A DNA stretch of 64,000 nucleotides. Source: Bimuria novae-zelandiae CBS 107.79. Taxonomy: Eukaryota > Ascomycota > Dothideomycetes > Pleosporales > Didymosphaeriaceae. The DNA lies in NCBI GenBank assembly GCA_010015655.1, contig ML976673.1, forward strand, positions 526,895 to 590,894, read 5' to 3'. How positions within the stretch are numbered: position 1 is the first letter of the stretch; the number at the start of each line of letters is the position of its first letter. A model generated the notes under the pieces. It made no database searches and was not told the origin of the DNA. It saw nothing but the letters and a program-made list of their open reading frames with translations. Shown piece after piece: positions 32,394 through 43,092 of the stretch. Both the position numbers and the translations under genes were made by a program.

Positions 32394-34096
32394 TCATGTT
32401 CTAGCGGCACCGTTGGGTGTAACCGTGGTGCTCTGACTGGCTACAGCTTTCCGGACCGCTGCCTGGAAGATGGTAATGAAGCGGTGGATATCCCAGAAAG
32501 AGTTGTAGAGCGGAGCAGGCGCCACACGGAGGACGTTTGGTTTGCGCTCGTCGACGACCACGCCGCGGTCCTCGATGTACTCCAAGACGGGGTCCAACAA
32601 TCCCGGGCTCAGCAATATGCTAAGCTGTGCTCCGCGCTCGGCCGGATTGGCGGGTGTGATGATCTTGTACGGCGGAGGCTTGTTGTCGTACCGCAGGAGG
32701 CGCTCTTCAAGATATGCGGTGAGGCGCAAACTACGCGCGCGCAGTGCATCCATGGATGTGAGCGAGAAAACGTCTAGGCTCGCGAGGACAGAGGTCATGT
32801 CTAACGCGCTTGGGTTGCTGAGTTGGAAGCCGCTTGCGCCCGGGATGGGGACGAACTTGTTCTCCATGCGGAAGCGGCTGCTCTTGTCACTGCCCCACCA
32901 CCCGCTCAGGCGGGGCCGGTATACAAGTTGCGTGTCATTGTCGTGCTGCACGTCGCCGTTGACTTTGGGCTTCTCGACCTTGCCGTGGGTGTCGTGCACG
33001 AAGAGCCCTCCGATCACGCCTGGACCCCCGTTCATGTACTTGTAGTTGCACCATGCTGCGAAGTCGACGTTCCAGTCGTGCAGCTTGAGAGGTACGTTGC
33101 CAACAGCGTGCGCCAGGTCCCAGCCTACCGTTATGCCCAGACCGTGACAGTGCCGTGTTATCAGCTCAATATCGAGGTATTGACCAGAATAGAATTGTAT
33201 GCCGGGCAAGAGGACGAGTGCGGTGCTGGCGTGGTGCTGCGATATTACAGAGAGAATGTGTTCGGTGGTGAGGTAGGGATCGTCGGGCGAGGGTGGCGCG
33301 ATGGTGATGAGGGCGGAGGAGGGAATGTTGTAGTGCTCAAGCTGCGACTGAGCAGCGTACTGGTATGATGTCAGTTGTACATGCTATACTGCCTCGTGAC
33401 ATACTAACTTACATGGTCACTCGGGAAGGCCTTGCCTTCAATGATGATCTTGTACCGATCCGGCGTAGGTTTGTAGAAGCTCGACATGAGCAGATGCAGA
33501 TTGGCCGTCAAGGTCTCCATGACGACTACTTCACTGGGAAGCGCCCCCACGATCCTGGCCGTCTGCTGCTTGAGGGCATCGTCGAGGTCCAGCCACGGTG
33601 GATGGCCTCCCTCTAGTGTCTTGAAGTGCCCAAAGACGCCCTTGGAAGCCCACGTGTCCAGATAACGATTCACGTACTCCCTGGTACGTCGCGGTTGCAG
33701 GCCCAGCGAGTTTCCACACAAATAGATGGATTCTTCGTCGTCATCTTCACGCGAAGTACCTTCACCATTTTCCAGAAGCTTATCCTTTGGTCCATATCGC
33801 TTATTGCGAAGGTCGCCCTTTGTGGGAATGACAAACTCAGCGCGCAGCTTGCTCAGGGCATCTTTCTCGTCTTCCCTGCGGGCGAACTCCTCAGACAGTA
33901 ACTGGCTATCGTTTATGGTCGCATAAAGGTTGGGGTATTGTGGCATGGCGGGGATGGCGGGGGTGGCGGGTCTGCTAGAAGGGATAGTGGGGTTTGTCTG
34001 AGGCAAAAAGGGGCGCATGTGAGAGTGTGAAAGCTCCTGAAACACTCGCAGGTGAAACGGCGAGCTAGGCGGGGTGTTTGCGTGGGGTGACGCCAA
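32394..34096 (-). CDS. BNA5: kynureninase, 549 aa (or 499 aa)
   Basis: Two exons: 34096-33413 and 33359-32394 (phase 0). A PLP enzyme that cleaves kynurenine or 3-hydroxykynurenine to (hydroxy)anthranilate and alanine, in the cytosolic de novo NAD pathway. Seen in order: IYLCGNSLGLQPRRTREYV, SEVVVMETLTANLHLLMSSF, AFPSDH|YAAQSQ across the intron, DLAHAVGNVPLKLHDW (PLP-binding Asp), CNYKYMNGGPG with the Schiff-base Lys, and GWWG and GFQLSNPSALDM near the end. All hallmark segments are intact. The first ATG gives a Pro-rich leader; the ATG at 33946 (MPQYPNLYATINDSQ) fits the usual start better and leaves a 188-bp divergent promoter shared with ISA2. Confidence 0.93.
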
Positions 34097-34133
34097 GAAG
34101 CTCTAGAACGAACGCATATCTGATGGCATCTGG

Positions 34134-34892
34134 TTGGTCATGGCGAGTTTGCCGTCATTGCTCCGACGTCAACGTCCTACCTTCTATCGCCTCATCACTC
34201 ACGGATTGTCACGGATTGCTGACATGGCTTCTGGATTGAACGTGTGCGCATCGTGTCTGCGGGCAGCACGAACGAATCCGACGCGTGCAGCGAAACCTTT
34301 GGGTGCCGCAGCGCGCTCGTACAGCATGGCCTCCGCCACTTCACGCCCACTCTTTCTCGACTTTCTGGCGCCCGCCATCAGGCAAACACACAGGCGCACA
34401 GCAAGAACGGCACTCCCTAAGCTGCAATCCTCTCTGCAACGACGTTTAGCTACAGAGGCATCGCCGAAAACTTCCCCATCAGACCCGCAGCCCATGCGCG
34501 CCGTCTTGAATCCGCGCAAGACAGACTCTGGCGAACCCATGCGCGTCTCCCTCAGCCGGCGCGCTGCCCACCGTCTCCAGACCATCGCCGCCAAAGACAA
34601 TAACCCAAACCTCGCACTCCGCGTATCAATCGAAAGCGGCGGCTGCCACGGCTTTCAATATCTGATGTCCCTGGACGACTTATCGCAGAAACCGGCGACT
34701 GAGGAAGACACGTTATTTGAAGGAGATAAAGGCACAAAAGTCGTCATAGACGAGAGTAGCTTGGAACTGCTGAATGGAAGCACGGTGGACTACACCATGG
34801 AGCTGATAGGGAGCCAGTTCAAGGTCACAGGAATACCGGGTGCGACGAGCAGTTGTGGGTGTGGGACGAGCTTTGACATTAAGCTTGATTGA
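34134..34892 (+). CDS. ISA2: ISA2-like mitochondrial iron-sulfur assembly protein, 252 aa
   Basis: A-type Fe-S scaffold needed for mitochondrial [4Fe-4S] protein maturation together with Isa1 and Iba57. Residues about 1-120 are Arg/Ser/Ala-rich with few acids, a long mitochondrial presequence. The HesB/IscA domain begins at MRVSLSRRAAHRLQTIAA and ends at the C-terminus. The three conserved cysteines are in ESGGCHGFQY and SSCGCGTSF. The insertion TEEDTLFEGDKGTKVVIDE is typical. A later ATG at 34224 (MASGLNVCASC) would still leave a presequence and would widen the promoter shared with kynureninase. No introns. Intact. Confidence 0.9.
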   Translation: MVMASLPSLLRRQRPTFYRLITHGLSRIADMASGLNVCASCLRAARTNPTRAAKPLGAAARSYSMASATSRPLFLDFLAPAIRQTHRRTARTALPKLQSSLQRRLATEASPKTSPSDPQPMRAVLNPRKTDSGEPMRVSLSRRAAHRLQTIAAKDNNPNLALRVSIESGGCHGFQYLMSLDDLSQKPATEEDTLFEGDKGTKVVIDESSLELLNGSTVDYTMELIGSQFKVTGIPGATSSCGCGTSFDIKLD

Positions 34893-35053
34893 GGTATTGA
34901 GCCGTCGGAAGATACAATTGTTACACCCTCCTCTATGCATATCATATATCCGAACCGAGAGGCTCCCAGACCTGAAGCGAAGCATGGACTAAAGCTCAGC
35001 CGTGTAGGGAACAAGAAACCTCACTACCAAAACCTACCCATACCTCGCGCACA
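34893..35053. other. short intergenic space, convergent genes
   Basis: 160 bp between convergent stops. It should contain both terminators. Nothing else visible. Confidence 0.3.
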
Positions 35054-35854
35054 TCATCTTCCCATCATCTTCACACCCTCGTCGTTTCCATTCATATCCA
35101 GCCCATCAAGTGTATCTACCGACCTCCTCTCCACCAACATAACCCGGTGCTCCTCCAACTCAATCTCCCCATCCCCCTCCCCCCTCGCCTTCTCCACCTG
35201 CCTATCCCTCCACGCAACCCACAGTGGCGGGTAAAACACGGCCCTGCAAACACATTAGCCCACCCCATACAACCCCAAGTCAGACGACATACACTCACAT
35301 AACAAACCCCGTAACAACCATCTGCGCAACCCCATCAAACATCTCCTGCTGCTTAGCATCCAGTTTTTGCCCGCCGAACGGCTCCTTCGGGACCCCCGCA
35401 AAAGACTCAAACAACCACGTCGCCATGACCGCTTTATATATTTCGCGCCGGAGCCTTACACTCACACTCTCTCGGGCTCTTGAGAACTGCTTGTAGACCT
35501 GTACGATGATGACGGTGTTCATGGCGATGTCGAAGACGACGAAGCTGGGACTGTTAGCCGTATCCTCTATCGAGGGAAGGATGGGGGGAGAGGAGAGAGG
35601 ATGGAGGGAGAGGAGGGGGAGGGGGAGACATACACCCAGACGAATACAATGACCCACCCCGGCACACCCATCATCGTGATGAAGAGCATTAATATTGCCA
35701 TCAGTGCATCGAGGAGGACCCGGAGGCTCGCGATGAGCGCTTGCGCTACCTACAGAACCTTGATCCATACTCTAGTTCTCTTCTTACTCCACCCGTTCTC
35801 CGGTGGGAGGTATCCTTCTTCGTCGGCGGGTATGTGGGCGTATGTGGGGGCCAT
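35054..35854 (-). pseudogene. small membrane protein gene with an in-frame TAG, 218 codons
   Basis: Three exons fit together: 35854-35634, 35544-35299 and 35243-35054. Exon 1 starts MAPTYAHIPADEEGYLPPEN and reaches a TAG at codon 35 (35752-35750). The same frame then continues with ALIASLRVLLDALMAILMLF and VPGWVIVFVW, one or two hydrophobic spans. Exon 2 carries FVVFDIAMNTVIIVQVYKQF and WLFESFAGVPKEPFGG; exon 3 gives a span (AVFYPPLWVAW) and a charged tail with EKARGEGDGEIELEE. I do not recognise the family. Translation may begin downstream of the stop (Met codons in the first span), or a Gln codon may have become TAG, or the gene is dead. Confidence 0.5.
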
Positions 35855-36300
35855 GGTGTAAGGAAACAGCGCGGTGCAGGGAGACACATCGGCGGTGGAT
35901 TTGGAGTGTTACATGGGAGAATATGCATCTGCCTGCTGTTTCATGTTTCAGGGCCACGATGGCGCAACCATGCGGTGCGACCCGTTGATTCGACGGGAGG
36001 CGGCGGGGCGTGAGGTGCGCTGGATTGGGGGCCGTAGTGCGGCGTGGGTGCGGAGATGGAGGGAGCTATTTGTATCCTCATAAACAAGAACCTGGAAAAT
36101 ACTGTTGTGTTGCAGCTTTGTAAAGTCCGCCTTGTATATAGCGTATGCGTCGTAGTGAAGGAGCGTTCCTAGCACCACCAAGATCACATAGGATTCAGGA
36201 AAATCGTTCATTCCAAAAACACACCACCCAACTCCATCACATCCTTACACCTCATGAAACCCAAACGCCACAAAATGTCATGCACGTCACCCCTCCCACA
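35855..36300. other. intergenic stretch
   Basis: 446 bp between the membrane protein gene start and the POL1 stop. No supported gene. Confidence 0.4.
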
Positions 36301-39300
36301 TCACCGCTTCGCCGCCGCAAACCCAAAAAGCCTATCCATCTGCACCCACTGCCTCCCATTCCTCTCCAACCACCCAGCCACAACCCCTTTCAACGTACCC
36401 AACCTCTCCCTATTCATCTCCGCCAAAACCTTCATCTTCTCCCGGCTCTCCGCCTCGCCCTCGACCTTAACCCCATTGACGCCATTCGCCTCCTTCCCCA
36501 CGCGCTCCACATCGAACAGGGACTGGTAGTACAGCATCTGGTTGTAAACATCGCGCTCCGAGTAGACGTACGATATCTTGCCCAGGCAGTCTTTTCCCAG
36601 CCCTTTAGGGCCCAGACAGCGGTGTCCGTACACAGACATGCTGCGTGTGACGCACGTACAGTCCGGCTCGCTGCAGCGCAGCTTTCCAGCGTAGTATTCC
36701 GAGAGGGTCTGCCGGATGGCGGATTCGAGTTGGGCGACGACGCTCAGCGTGCTTAGTGCTTGCTTGCACTCTGCTTTGGGACACGTGATGCCGCTGTGTG
36801 TCAGCGTGCTTGTTGACACTGGTGACGCGATGCCGCGGAATGGGAATGTAGTGCGGCACGCTCGGCAGCGCAAGTACAGCGGAGTGCAGTTCTGGAAGCG
36901 CACTGCGTCCGGGATCTGGGACTCCAGGGGCTGGATCTCGACGTCTTGTGTGTTGGCCGAGCCAGAAGCGGAAGAGACGCGGTACTTGGAGATGTCGAGG
37001 CCGAGACAGGCGGCGAGCATGGTGATGTTAGTGCCGCTGATCGGGGCGCAGAGACGCTCGACTGGCGGGAGGATCTGCTTGTGGAGGTAGTAGTCGATGT
37101 CTGGCTTCAGTTCGCTGCCCTCCTTGATCACTTCGTCCACAGGGTATGCATTCTTTGCCGCGCTCTCTGCAGAGCCGGAGCTCTCGCCTGTGATGATGAA
37201 GCTCATGACGTCTTTGGCTTTGACGTGCTTGCCCTTCTCCATGAGGCGGAGGGCAACCTGCACCGAGGGCATTGAGTTGCCGTTGGGGTAGTCCTTCGGA
37301 TTTTTACCGAGCTGCGTATAGATTGTGTATTTGCGAGCGGGGATGGAGTAGGCACGCATGTTCTGAGCAAGAGTCCGGAGATGTTCGTGGATCTTCTGGA
37401 CAACTGTTTCTGAGTCTTCGCCCGACAGAAGGAAGTTAAGGAGCTCACTGTTATTTTGTTAGAACATTACGAGGAGATCGAACCTGGGTGCGGTACATAC
37501 GTTGAGGTCTCCTTTGACAAGGCACAGTATTCTCTCCGCCTCATGTCAAGACCCTTGACTTCCAACTTTTCAATGTATTTTCCATCAACAGGGACCATAT
37601 TGATAGCGGCGTACTTCTTCTTAGCGTGAAGAAGAATGCGACGGAAGACGTTGTCGATGTCAATCTCCAACAACTTGTAGCTGTCGTTGACCTCCTTCTT
37701 GAACTCATTTCCAAGTTTGAGAGCGTCCTGGATGTTGTCGACATTCGTGTTGATCATGACGGAGTCAGTATCACCATAGATGACACGCAACATCTTCTCT
37801 TCGGCCATATCCTTCGTGCGGCGCAAAATCTCACGGCCCTTGTAGGTGGTAAGCATGGCAAGCGGTCGCGCGTAGAAGCGGGACTTCGTATAACCAAGAC
37901 ATCCGTACATCGAGTTGGCTGTCAGTTTCAGGGCAAGCTGCTTGATGTCCCAGGTGGCAAGCTGATCTGTTGTGGCAGTACGGTCCTTCATGAGCTTCTT
38001 CACCTCCCTTCGACGTTCGACAAGCGTCTTGATAAGTTTGGGGAGAATGCCAACTTCCTGCTCCTCGCTGGGGACCTCGGGAACTTTGTCGTCATCTTCG
38101 GACAAATCAGACCGATCGACCGTCGTGAAGCAAATGTTGAACTCCTGGATGATACTTGGGTACAAGGAGTTGAAGTCCATAACGAGGATGAACTTGTCAT
38201 ATAAGCCTTTTTCTGGCTCAAAGACGAGACCACCCTTGAACTTGTCCTTCTTCTTCGCATCGGCTCCCTCGTCGCCTTCAGCAACTTCTTCCTCAACTTT
38301 AGGCTTGCCTCTACCCCATTGCTTGTCTGGACAAATGTAGTTCTCGTTGTGGAACTGATGCAGGAGAATGTATTCGTTTCGCTCAGCTCGGGTGCCACTC
38401 AACGTACGTGCCCATGAGTTACCAGCGAGATTAGTGAGAACCTTGGTCAGAGGGAGCATTTGAACCTTGACTGATATGGCGGCGATGAAAAACGCATCAG
38501 CTTGGCAGTGCTTGACATAGTTCATCAAGCCCTCTTTCGTAGTCGCCCAGCCACTCAAAGCTTGTTCGTTGTCTAGTTCCTGACGACGCTTGTTGAGGAC
38601 AAGTTGACACATCTCCTCCAAGCTCCAGGACTGGCACTTGGTCATGAGCGACTTTCCGAGATCATTGGCCAGGTCGCAAAGAAGACGTCCGGCAGCCAAT
38701 TGTCTTTCGGCGAAAAAGCTACCACCTCCTTTGCCCATGTTCTTCGGCCAGTCGCTCCTTCGTAGTCGCCCTATCCGATGCCAGCCCGGAGTCTTCTTCT
38801 CACGCATGCGATTGAGTAGAGTGCTGTAATCAACATCGTCTAGGCGGTGACCGATCAGCACGTCCGGGTCATGACGTTGGAACATGGCCATGAAGTAGCT
38901 CAACAGCTCTTGTTCGGTCTTCTTTAGCAATATAGTGCTCTTCTGTTTTTCAGCTTCTAGCTTGAAGCCAGTAGGATAGTTGTCTCCGTTCGGGCGCATG
39001 ATCGTGAAGCTCTTGCACGGCAGCTGCTCAGCTGGAGTGGTGTCTGTGAGCGAGAAGTTGTCGTATATCATGGCACTCGCCATTAGAATCTCCTGCTTGT
39101 TGTCCTTGGTGTTAAATTTCGTGCGTAGAGAGATGCTCATCAATGTGAGAGGTGGTGCTTCTACATTATCCGAGTTTTCCAGTACACTGATATTGTTCGG
39201 CTTGGTGACCAGAGCTTCGAGCTTGCACCACGATGCGTTGTGGATAGCATTGCAATCTGCGCCATCAATCTTAAGCCAGCATGGACCCATGATGTTCTTT

Positions 39301-40836
39301 CCGAGCACGAATTGCTCAAAAAGAGCAGTATTCGTGCCAAAAACATGCGAGAATGTTTCGCCAGTGAGATCCTGAGCAAGCGGCATCTTGTCGTACCCGT
39401 ACAGCAATTCAAGATAGTCGGCCTCTCTGGGAATGTCCGGTAGCTCGAAGGCATACTTCTTGGTGCAGGGCTTGATCTTGTGCATAGTAACGCGGTGCTT
39501 GCTCATGAGGTTGTCCACTTCCTCGTAAACATCGCTCATTTCGACTTCCTCGTCAGTCGACTGTCCCCGTCTGAGACGGGTCTCACGAGGCAGAAAGTAC
39601 AGCTTGCGAAGAATGTTATCAATCTTCACGAAGCAACTCGCAAAATTGCCCGTGTTCTTGTCTTTAACTTTTCCGAATAGACACAAGCTGCCATTGACTT
39701 CGGTGTAATCGATCCAGAACATGCGAAGGCTTCCGTCTTCTTCGAGCGCTGCTTCAGGCTTCATTTTACCAACGCTTGATGAAATGGCCGGGGCTGGACT
39801 GCTCATAACGTTGAGTTTGTTCGTTACTTCGTTCCAAGAAGAAGCATCAATGGCAGTTGGGGGAGGGCGCGGCGGAGACGAGCTCGCTGGCGTCGGATAG
39901 TCCGGTTTACGGATTTTGGCTACTGGTCGCTTTCCCGCCATATTGACGCTGGCTGACGCGATGCCAGTACGGCCGATGGGCTGGGTTACTTCCATGAGAT
40001 CGTCCTCCTCTTCCTCAATCTTGACCAACGGTTGCGCTTTCCGTTCCACTGCTTTTACGACCGGCGATGATTGCAGTGGCAGGTCACTCATTGGTACATC
40101 ATCGTCCATTATAGGCAATGGTTCGTCGTCGTATGCGCTTTCTGCCGGAGGAGTGTCAGGCATAAACGCGTCAGAGCCGTTGGTGGGCTTTCTGTTGGCG
40201 CTCGGTCGGTTCTCTGATATCGGAGGGGACAAGACGCGTGTCTTCCTTCGCGACTCGTTCTTTACTGGGCGCATGCGTGGCTGCGGTAGCGATATGTTTG
40301 CGTCGACCTCGCCGAGCAGGCCCTCGAGGAAGTCTTCATCGGCAGCGGTGACGACTGGCTGTATTGTGTTAAGGTATGATTACAAACTTTTGATGGCGCC
40401 GTGCATACCTTCGCCTTCGGGGCAGCTGCCTTCGCATTGAAATACTTGCTGATGCCGTTGTCTCGTTTCCGCTTGTTCTCCTCGTCTTCTTCGCGTTTTC
40501 TTTTCGCTGTTACGCGTTAGAACATATAATATACATGCCCTGCAGTCAGAATCACATACCAGCTTTGCCCTTTGCTGGGCGCTCATCCTCTTCTTCACTT
40601 TCCGTGGCAGCGTCAACCTCCCAGTCCTCTCTTCCATCGTCAACGTATCCCTCGCCGTTGTCGTCGACAATAAAGTCATCTTGGTCTAGACGATCTCTTA
40701 CAACTTTCTTGTAGCCTTCTTCGTCGACCTCATCGTACAATTGGTCTTCTTCGACCACCTGGTACGACGAAAGGCGCGTCTTCCCACCGGCGCGATTCTT
40801 TCGCAGCTCTGCGAGCGCTGCAGCGCGACTAGCCAT
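36301..40836 (-). CDS. POL1: DNA polymerase alpha catalytic subunit, 1,459 aa
   Basis: Four exons: 40836-40560, 40506-40409, 40358-37501 and 37447-36301, 1,460 codons including stop, phases consistent. Catalytic subunit of polymerase alpha-primase, extending RNA primers at replication origins and Okazaki fragments in the nucleus. An acidic N-terminal tail (MASRAAALAELRKNR, then many Glu/Asp) is followed by the exonuclease-like domain without proofreading. Family B motifs: A MDFNSLYPSIIQEFNICF (about 851), B LKLTANSMYGCLGY (about 915), C IYGDTDSVM (about 985). The C-terminal zinc modules are CRACRTTFPF with CPKAEC (about 1271) and CSEPDCTC with HRCLG (about 1356), which bind the B subunit. Length is close to yeast Pol1 (1,468). 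Single copy and essential; no lesion. Confidence 0.96.
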
Positions 40837-40954
40837 GATGCAATAAAGAACGGGTAAGGGCTTAAATGGGGAAATATACAAGGCAAACGGTTGAAGCGCG
40901 GTGGTGTTGTTGTCGCAGGCGGGGGAGGCGTAATGAGAAAGAGCGCGAGAGTCG

Positions 40955-40976
40955 ACGCGCAACGCGACTTCCGCGT
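40955..40976. promoter_or_regulatory. cluster of ACGCG (MCB-like) cores upstream of POL1
   Basis: ACGCG cores at 40955-40959 and 40962-40966 and, on the minus strand, at 40972-40976, within 140 bp of the POL1 start. The first two sit in the near-palindrome GTCGACGCGCAACGCGAC. MBF binds ACGCG cores and drives G1/S genes including POL1 in yeasts (established there). Its use here is inference. The cluster ends at the transposon insertion point. Confidence 0.4.
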
Positions 40977-40977
40977 A

Positions 40978-43090
40978 ACGTGTCCGTGCGCGTGATGAGC
41001 CACTTCGCGTGATGGGCCACCAACACCAAAACATCTCTACGAGAAACGAGGCTGTAGAGCTACACACAGTAGCTATTATCACGAGATTTCTTTATAGAAG
41101 TACTATATTAATACTTGCAATTAACCTGTGCTATTTATATTTACTTGGAAGCTTAACGTTGCGACCGCGCCGCGTGGTCTTGGGTGGAGCTGCTAATACG
41201 GCACCTAAGGCTTCCTTAGTAGCTACAGCGTCAACCACACGTTTCTGGCGCTTGTTACTTTGTGTAGGTGGCTGCGAGGCTTTTCTCTTACCCTTCTGGG
41301 TAGATTGTAGAGCTTTTGCTGCGTCACGAGCCTCTTTCTGGCGAGCGCGCTCTGCTGCCTTCTCAGCCCTCTCCTTCTCCCTAGCTACCTTGGCGGCCTC
41401 CCGCCCCACACGCTTCTCCTCTGCAATTTTCTCCTTGTACAGCTTAGCTGCCTTCCTTAACTCAGCTGTCTCTGCTTTTCGAAGCTTTTGCTCCTTTTCC
41501 TCTTGCTCCTTCACAGACTGGCGTACACGAGCCTCCCTGACCTTCCTCGGTGACCAGAGGACTGCTCCCCCATGGTACTCTTGACGCTGCTGAAGGTCAA
41601 GACGCTTGCCCTTCTTCTTATGCTTCTTCTTAACTAGTAGTGCCTCCTTAAGCCCGTTGATCTCGTGGTGAAGTAGCTCATTTTGAACTGAGATGTGGTG
41701 AAGTGAGCGGCTGAGCTTCTGCGCGTCTTTACTGGCCTGATTCTCTACTGCAGCTCGTACGAGGCGATCTAATTTACGCCAGTCAGATCCACTGAGTACT
41801 GACGTAGAGCTCTCTCGTGATTCCTGCTCATCTTGGGTGGTTTTGGCAAATCTTTTGAGTATAACCTCTGGGTTGAAAGGTGATATGCTAGTAGCCTCAA
41901 AAGACTTGAGAATCGTCTCCTCCTGAAGGGAGCTTGCCCAGGCCTTCCAGAAGAGAGGGAAGAAGTTTCCTTTTTTAATTGGGACTAGGCCTTGGCTCTT
42001 TTGGAGGTAGGTCGTGAGCTCAGCGGAGTAGGCTGATGAGAGAGGCTTAAAGAGCACCACATCAAGTGGCTGAAGCGTATGCGTCGAGTGAGGAGGAAGT
42101 ATGGCTAGGAGGATCCTATTCCTGTCGCAATAGTCGATAAAATCCATAGTAACATGAGATCCATGGCCGTCAAGGATAAGAAGTCGGTAGGATCGTCGAG
42201 CTTTTGCCTTAGTGTAGCGATCAAACACCTGCTCAAGCCAGGCAAGGCCGATATCGTTGTTTGTCCAGCCTGAGGGTGAAGAGGAGACGTGTACGCTATG
42301 CTTTCCTGCCTCGATATCCTTAACCCAGCTTGATTGGATGTCCTTGTTGGTAGACTGGTAGATAAGGCTTGGCGGCAAGGCTGATCCATCAGCGCACACG
42401 CATGCTAGGAGGGTAATCCATTCGCGAGAGCCATCTTGTAGAGATGCTCTAACCTCCTTCTTCTCCCACATACGTCTGCTGAACACTCGTTTCGATCGGC
42501 CAATGATACCGATAAGGAAGCCTTTCTCATCCATATTGTACGTGTGACGAGGCTCAATACCATATTCCTTGATTTTATCACCTAGGATATTAAAATACAG
42601 GCTGTATTTATCCCCTGAGTCGGCTTGGTGGCGATTGCTGTCCATACCAGTTGCCCATCGCGAGGTAAGATGGATGCTGTGCCGATTGATGAAGCGCGTA
42701 ACCCAGCTCTCGCTCACTGGCTCCTTGGCTATTGTTGACGCGAAATTTCGTATCATCTCTCTTGTAGGTGGTAGGTGACGTGCTGTGAGTCCTTCTATAT
42801 ATTTAACAAGCTCTGCCTCTTGTTGTAGAGCAAGCTTTTGTTAGTTGATAATCTTTAATGCGTGTGGCTGTGTTGTAGCATGGTGCCTTCGCATCAAAGT
42901 TGAGCGAGAAACACCATACTTTTTAGCTACTTTTTGGTACGAAAACTGTTCGCTAGGGCTTAGCGATATTAGATCTGCAAGCGCGTCGTTAATTGGAGCC
43001 ATAATGGTAGAGTTATGAGGTTGTGAAGTTTGAGTGTTTTGGCGTGGGTGGCCCATCACGCGAAGTGGCTCATCACGCGCACGGGCATGT
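40978..43090 (-). mobile_element. Tc1/mariner (pogo/Fot1-like) element, nearly intact
   Basis: 2,113 bp between TA dinucleotides (40976-40977 and 43091-43092). TIRs of about 56 bp (40978-41033 and 43035-43090) differ at four positions. Each TIR holds a tandem pair of the 14-mer GCGTGATGRGCCAC. Base composition is normal, with no RIP pattern, so this is a young or single-copy insertion. It carries one transposase gene filling most of its length. Its right TA is also the left TA of the next element. Confidence 0.92.
41131..43002 (-). pseudogene. Fot1/pogo-like transposase with one in-frame stop, 623 codons
   Basis: Starts MAPINDALADLISLSPSEQF with the helix-turn-helix FSYQKVAKKYGVSRSTLMRR. A TAA at codon 54 (42843-42841) interrupts the frame, which then runs open to 41131 as a 541-codon frame from the next Met at 42756. 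The DDE_1 catalytic core is complete: NMDEKGFLIGIIGRSKRVF (first Asp), RLLILDGHGSHVTMDFIDYC (second Asp), HTLQPLDVVLFKPL (third Asp). The tail is a long charged coiled coil (KEQEEKEQKLRKAE) with a basic nuclear-localisation-like end. The stop fits a CAA-to-TAA change, which is a RIP-type C-to-T in CpA. A truncated product from 42756 would lack the DNA-binding N-terminus. Confidence 0.9.
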
Positions 43091-43092
43091 TA

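Noticed and set aside
36716..37291. Plus-strand frames over the POL1 C-terminal region
   Set aside because: Antisense to the zinc-binding domain of POL1, which is unmistakable.
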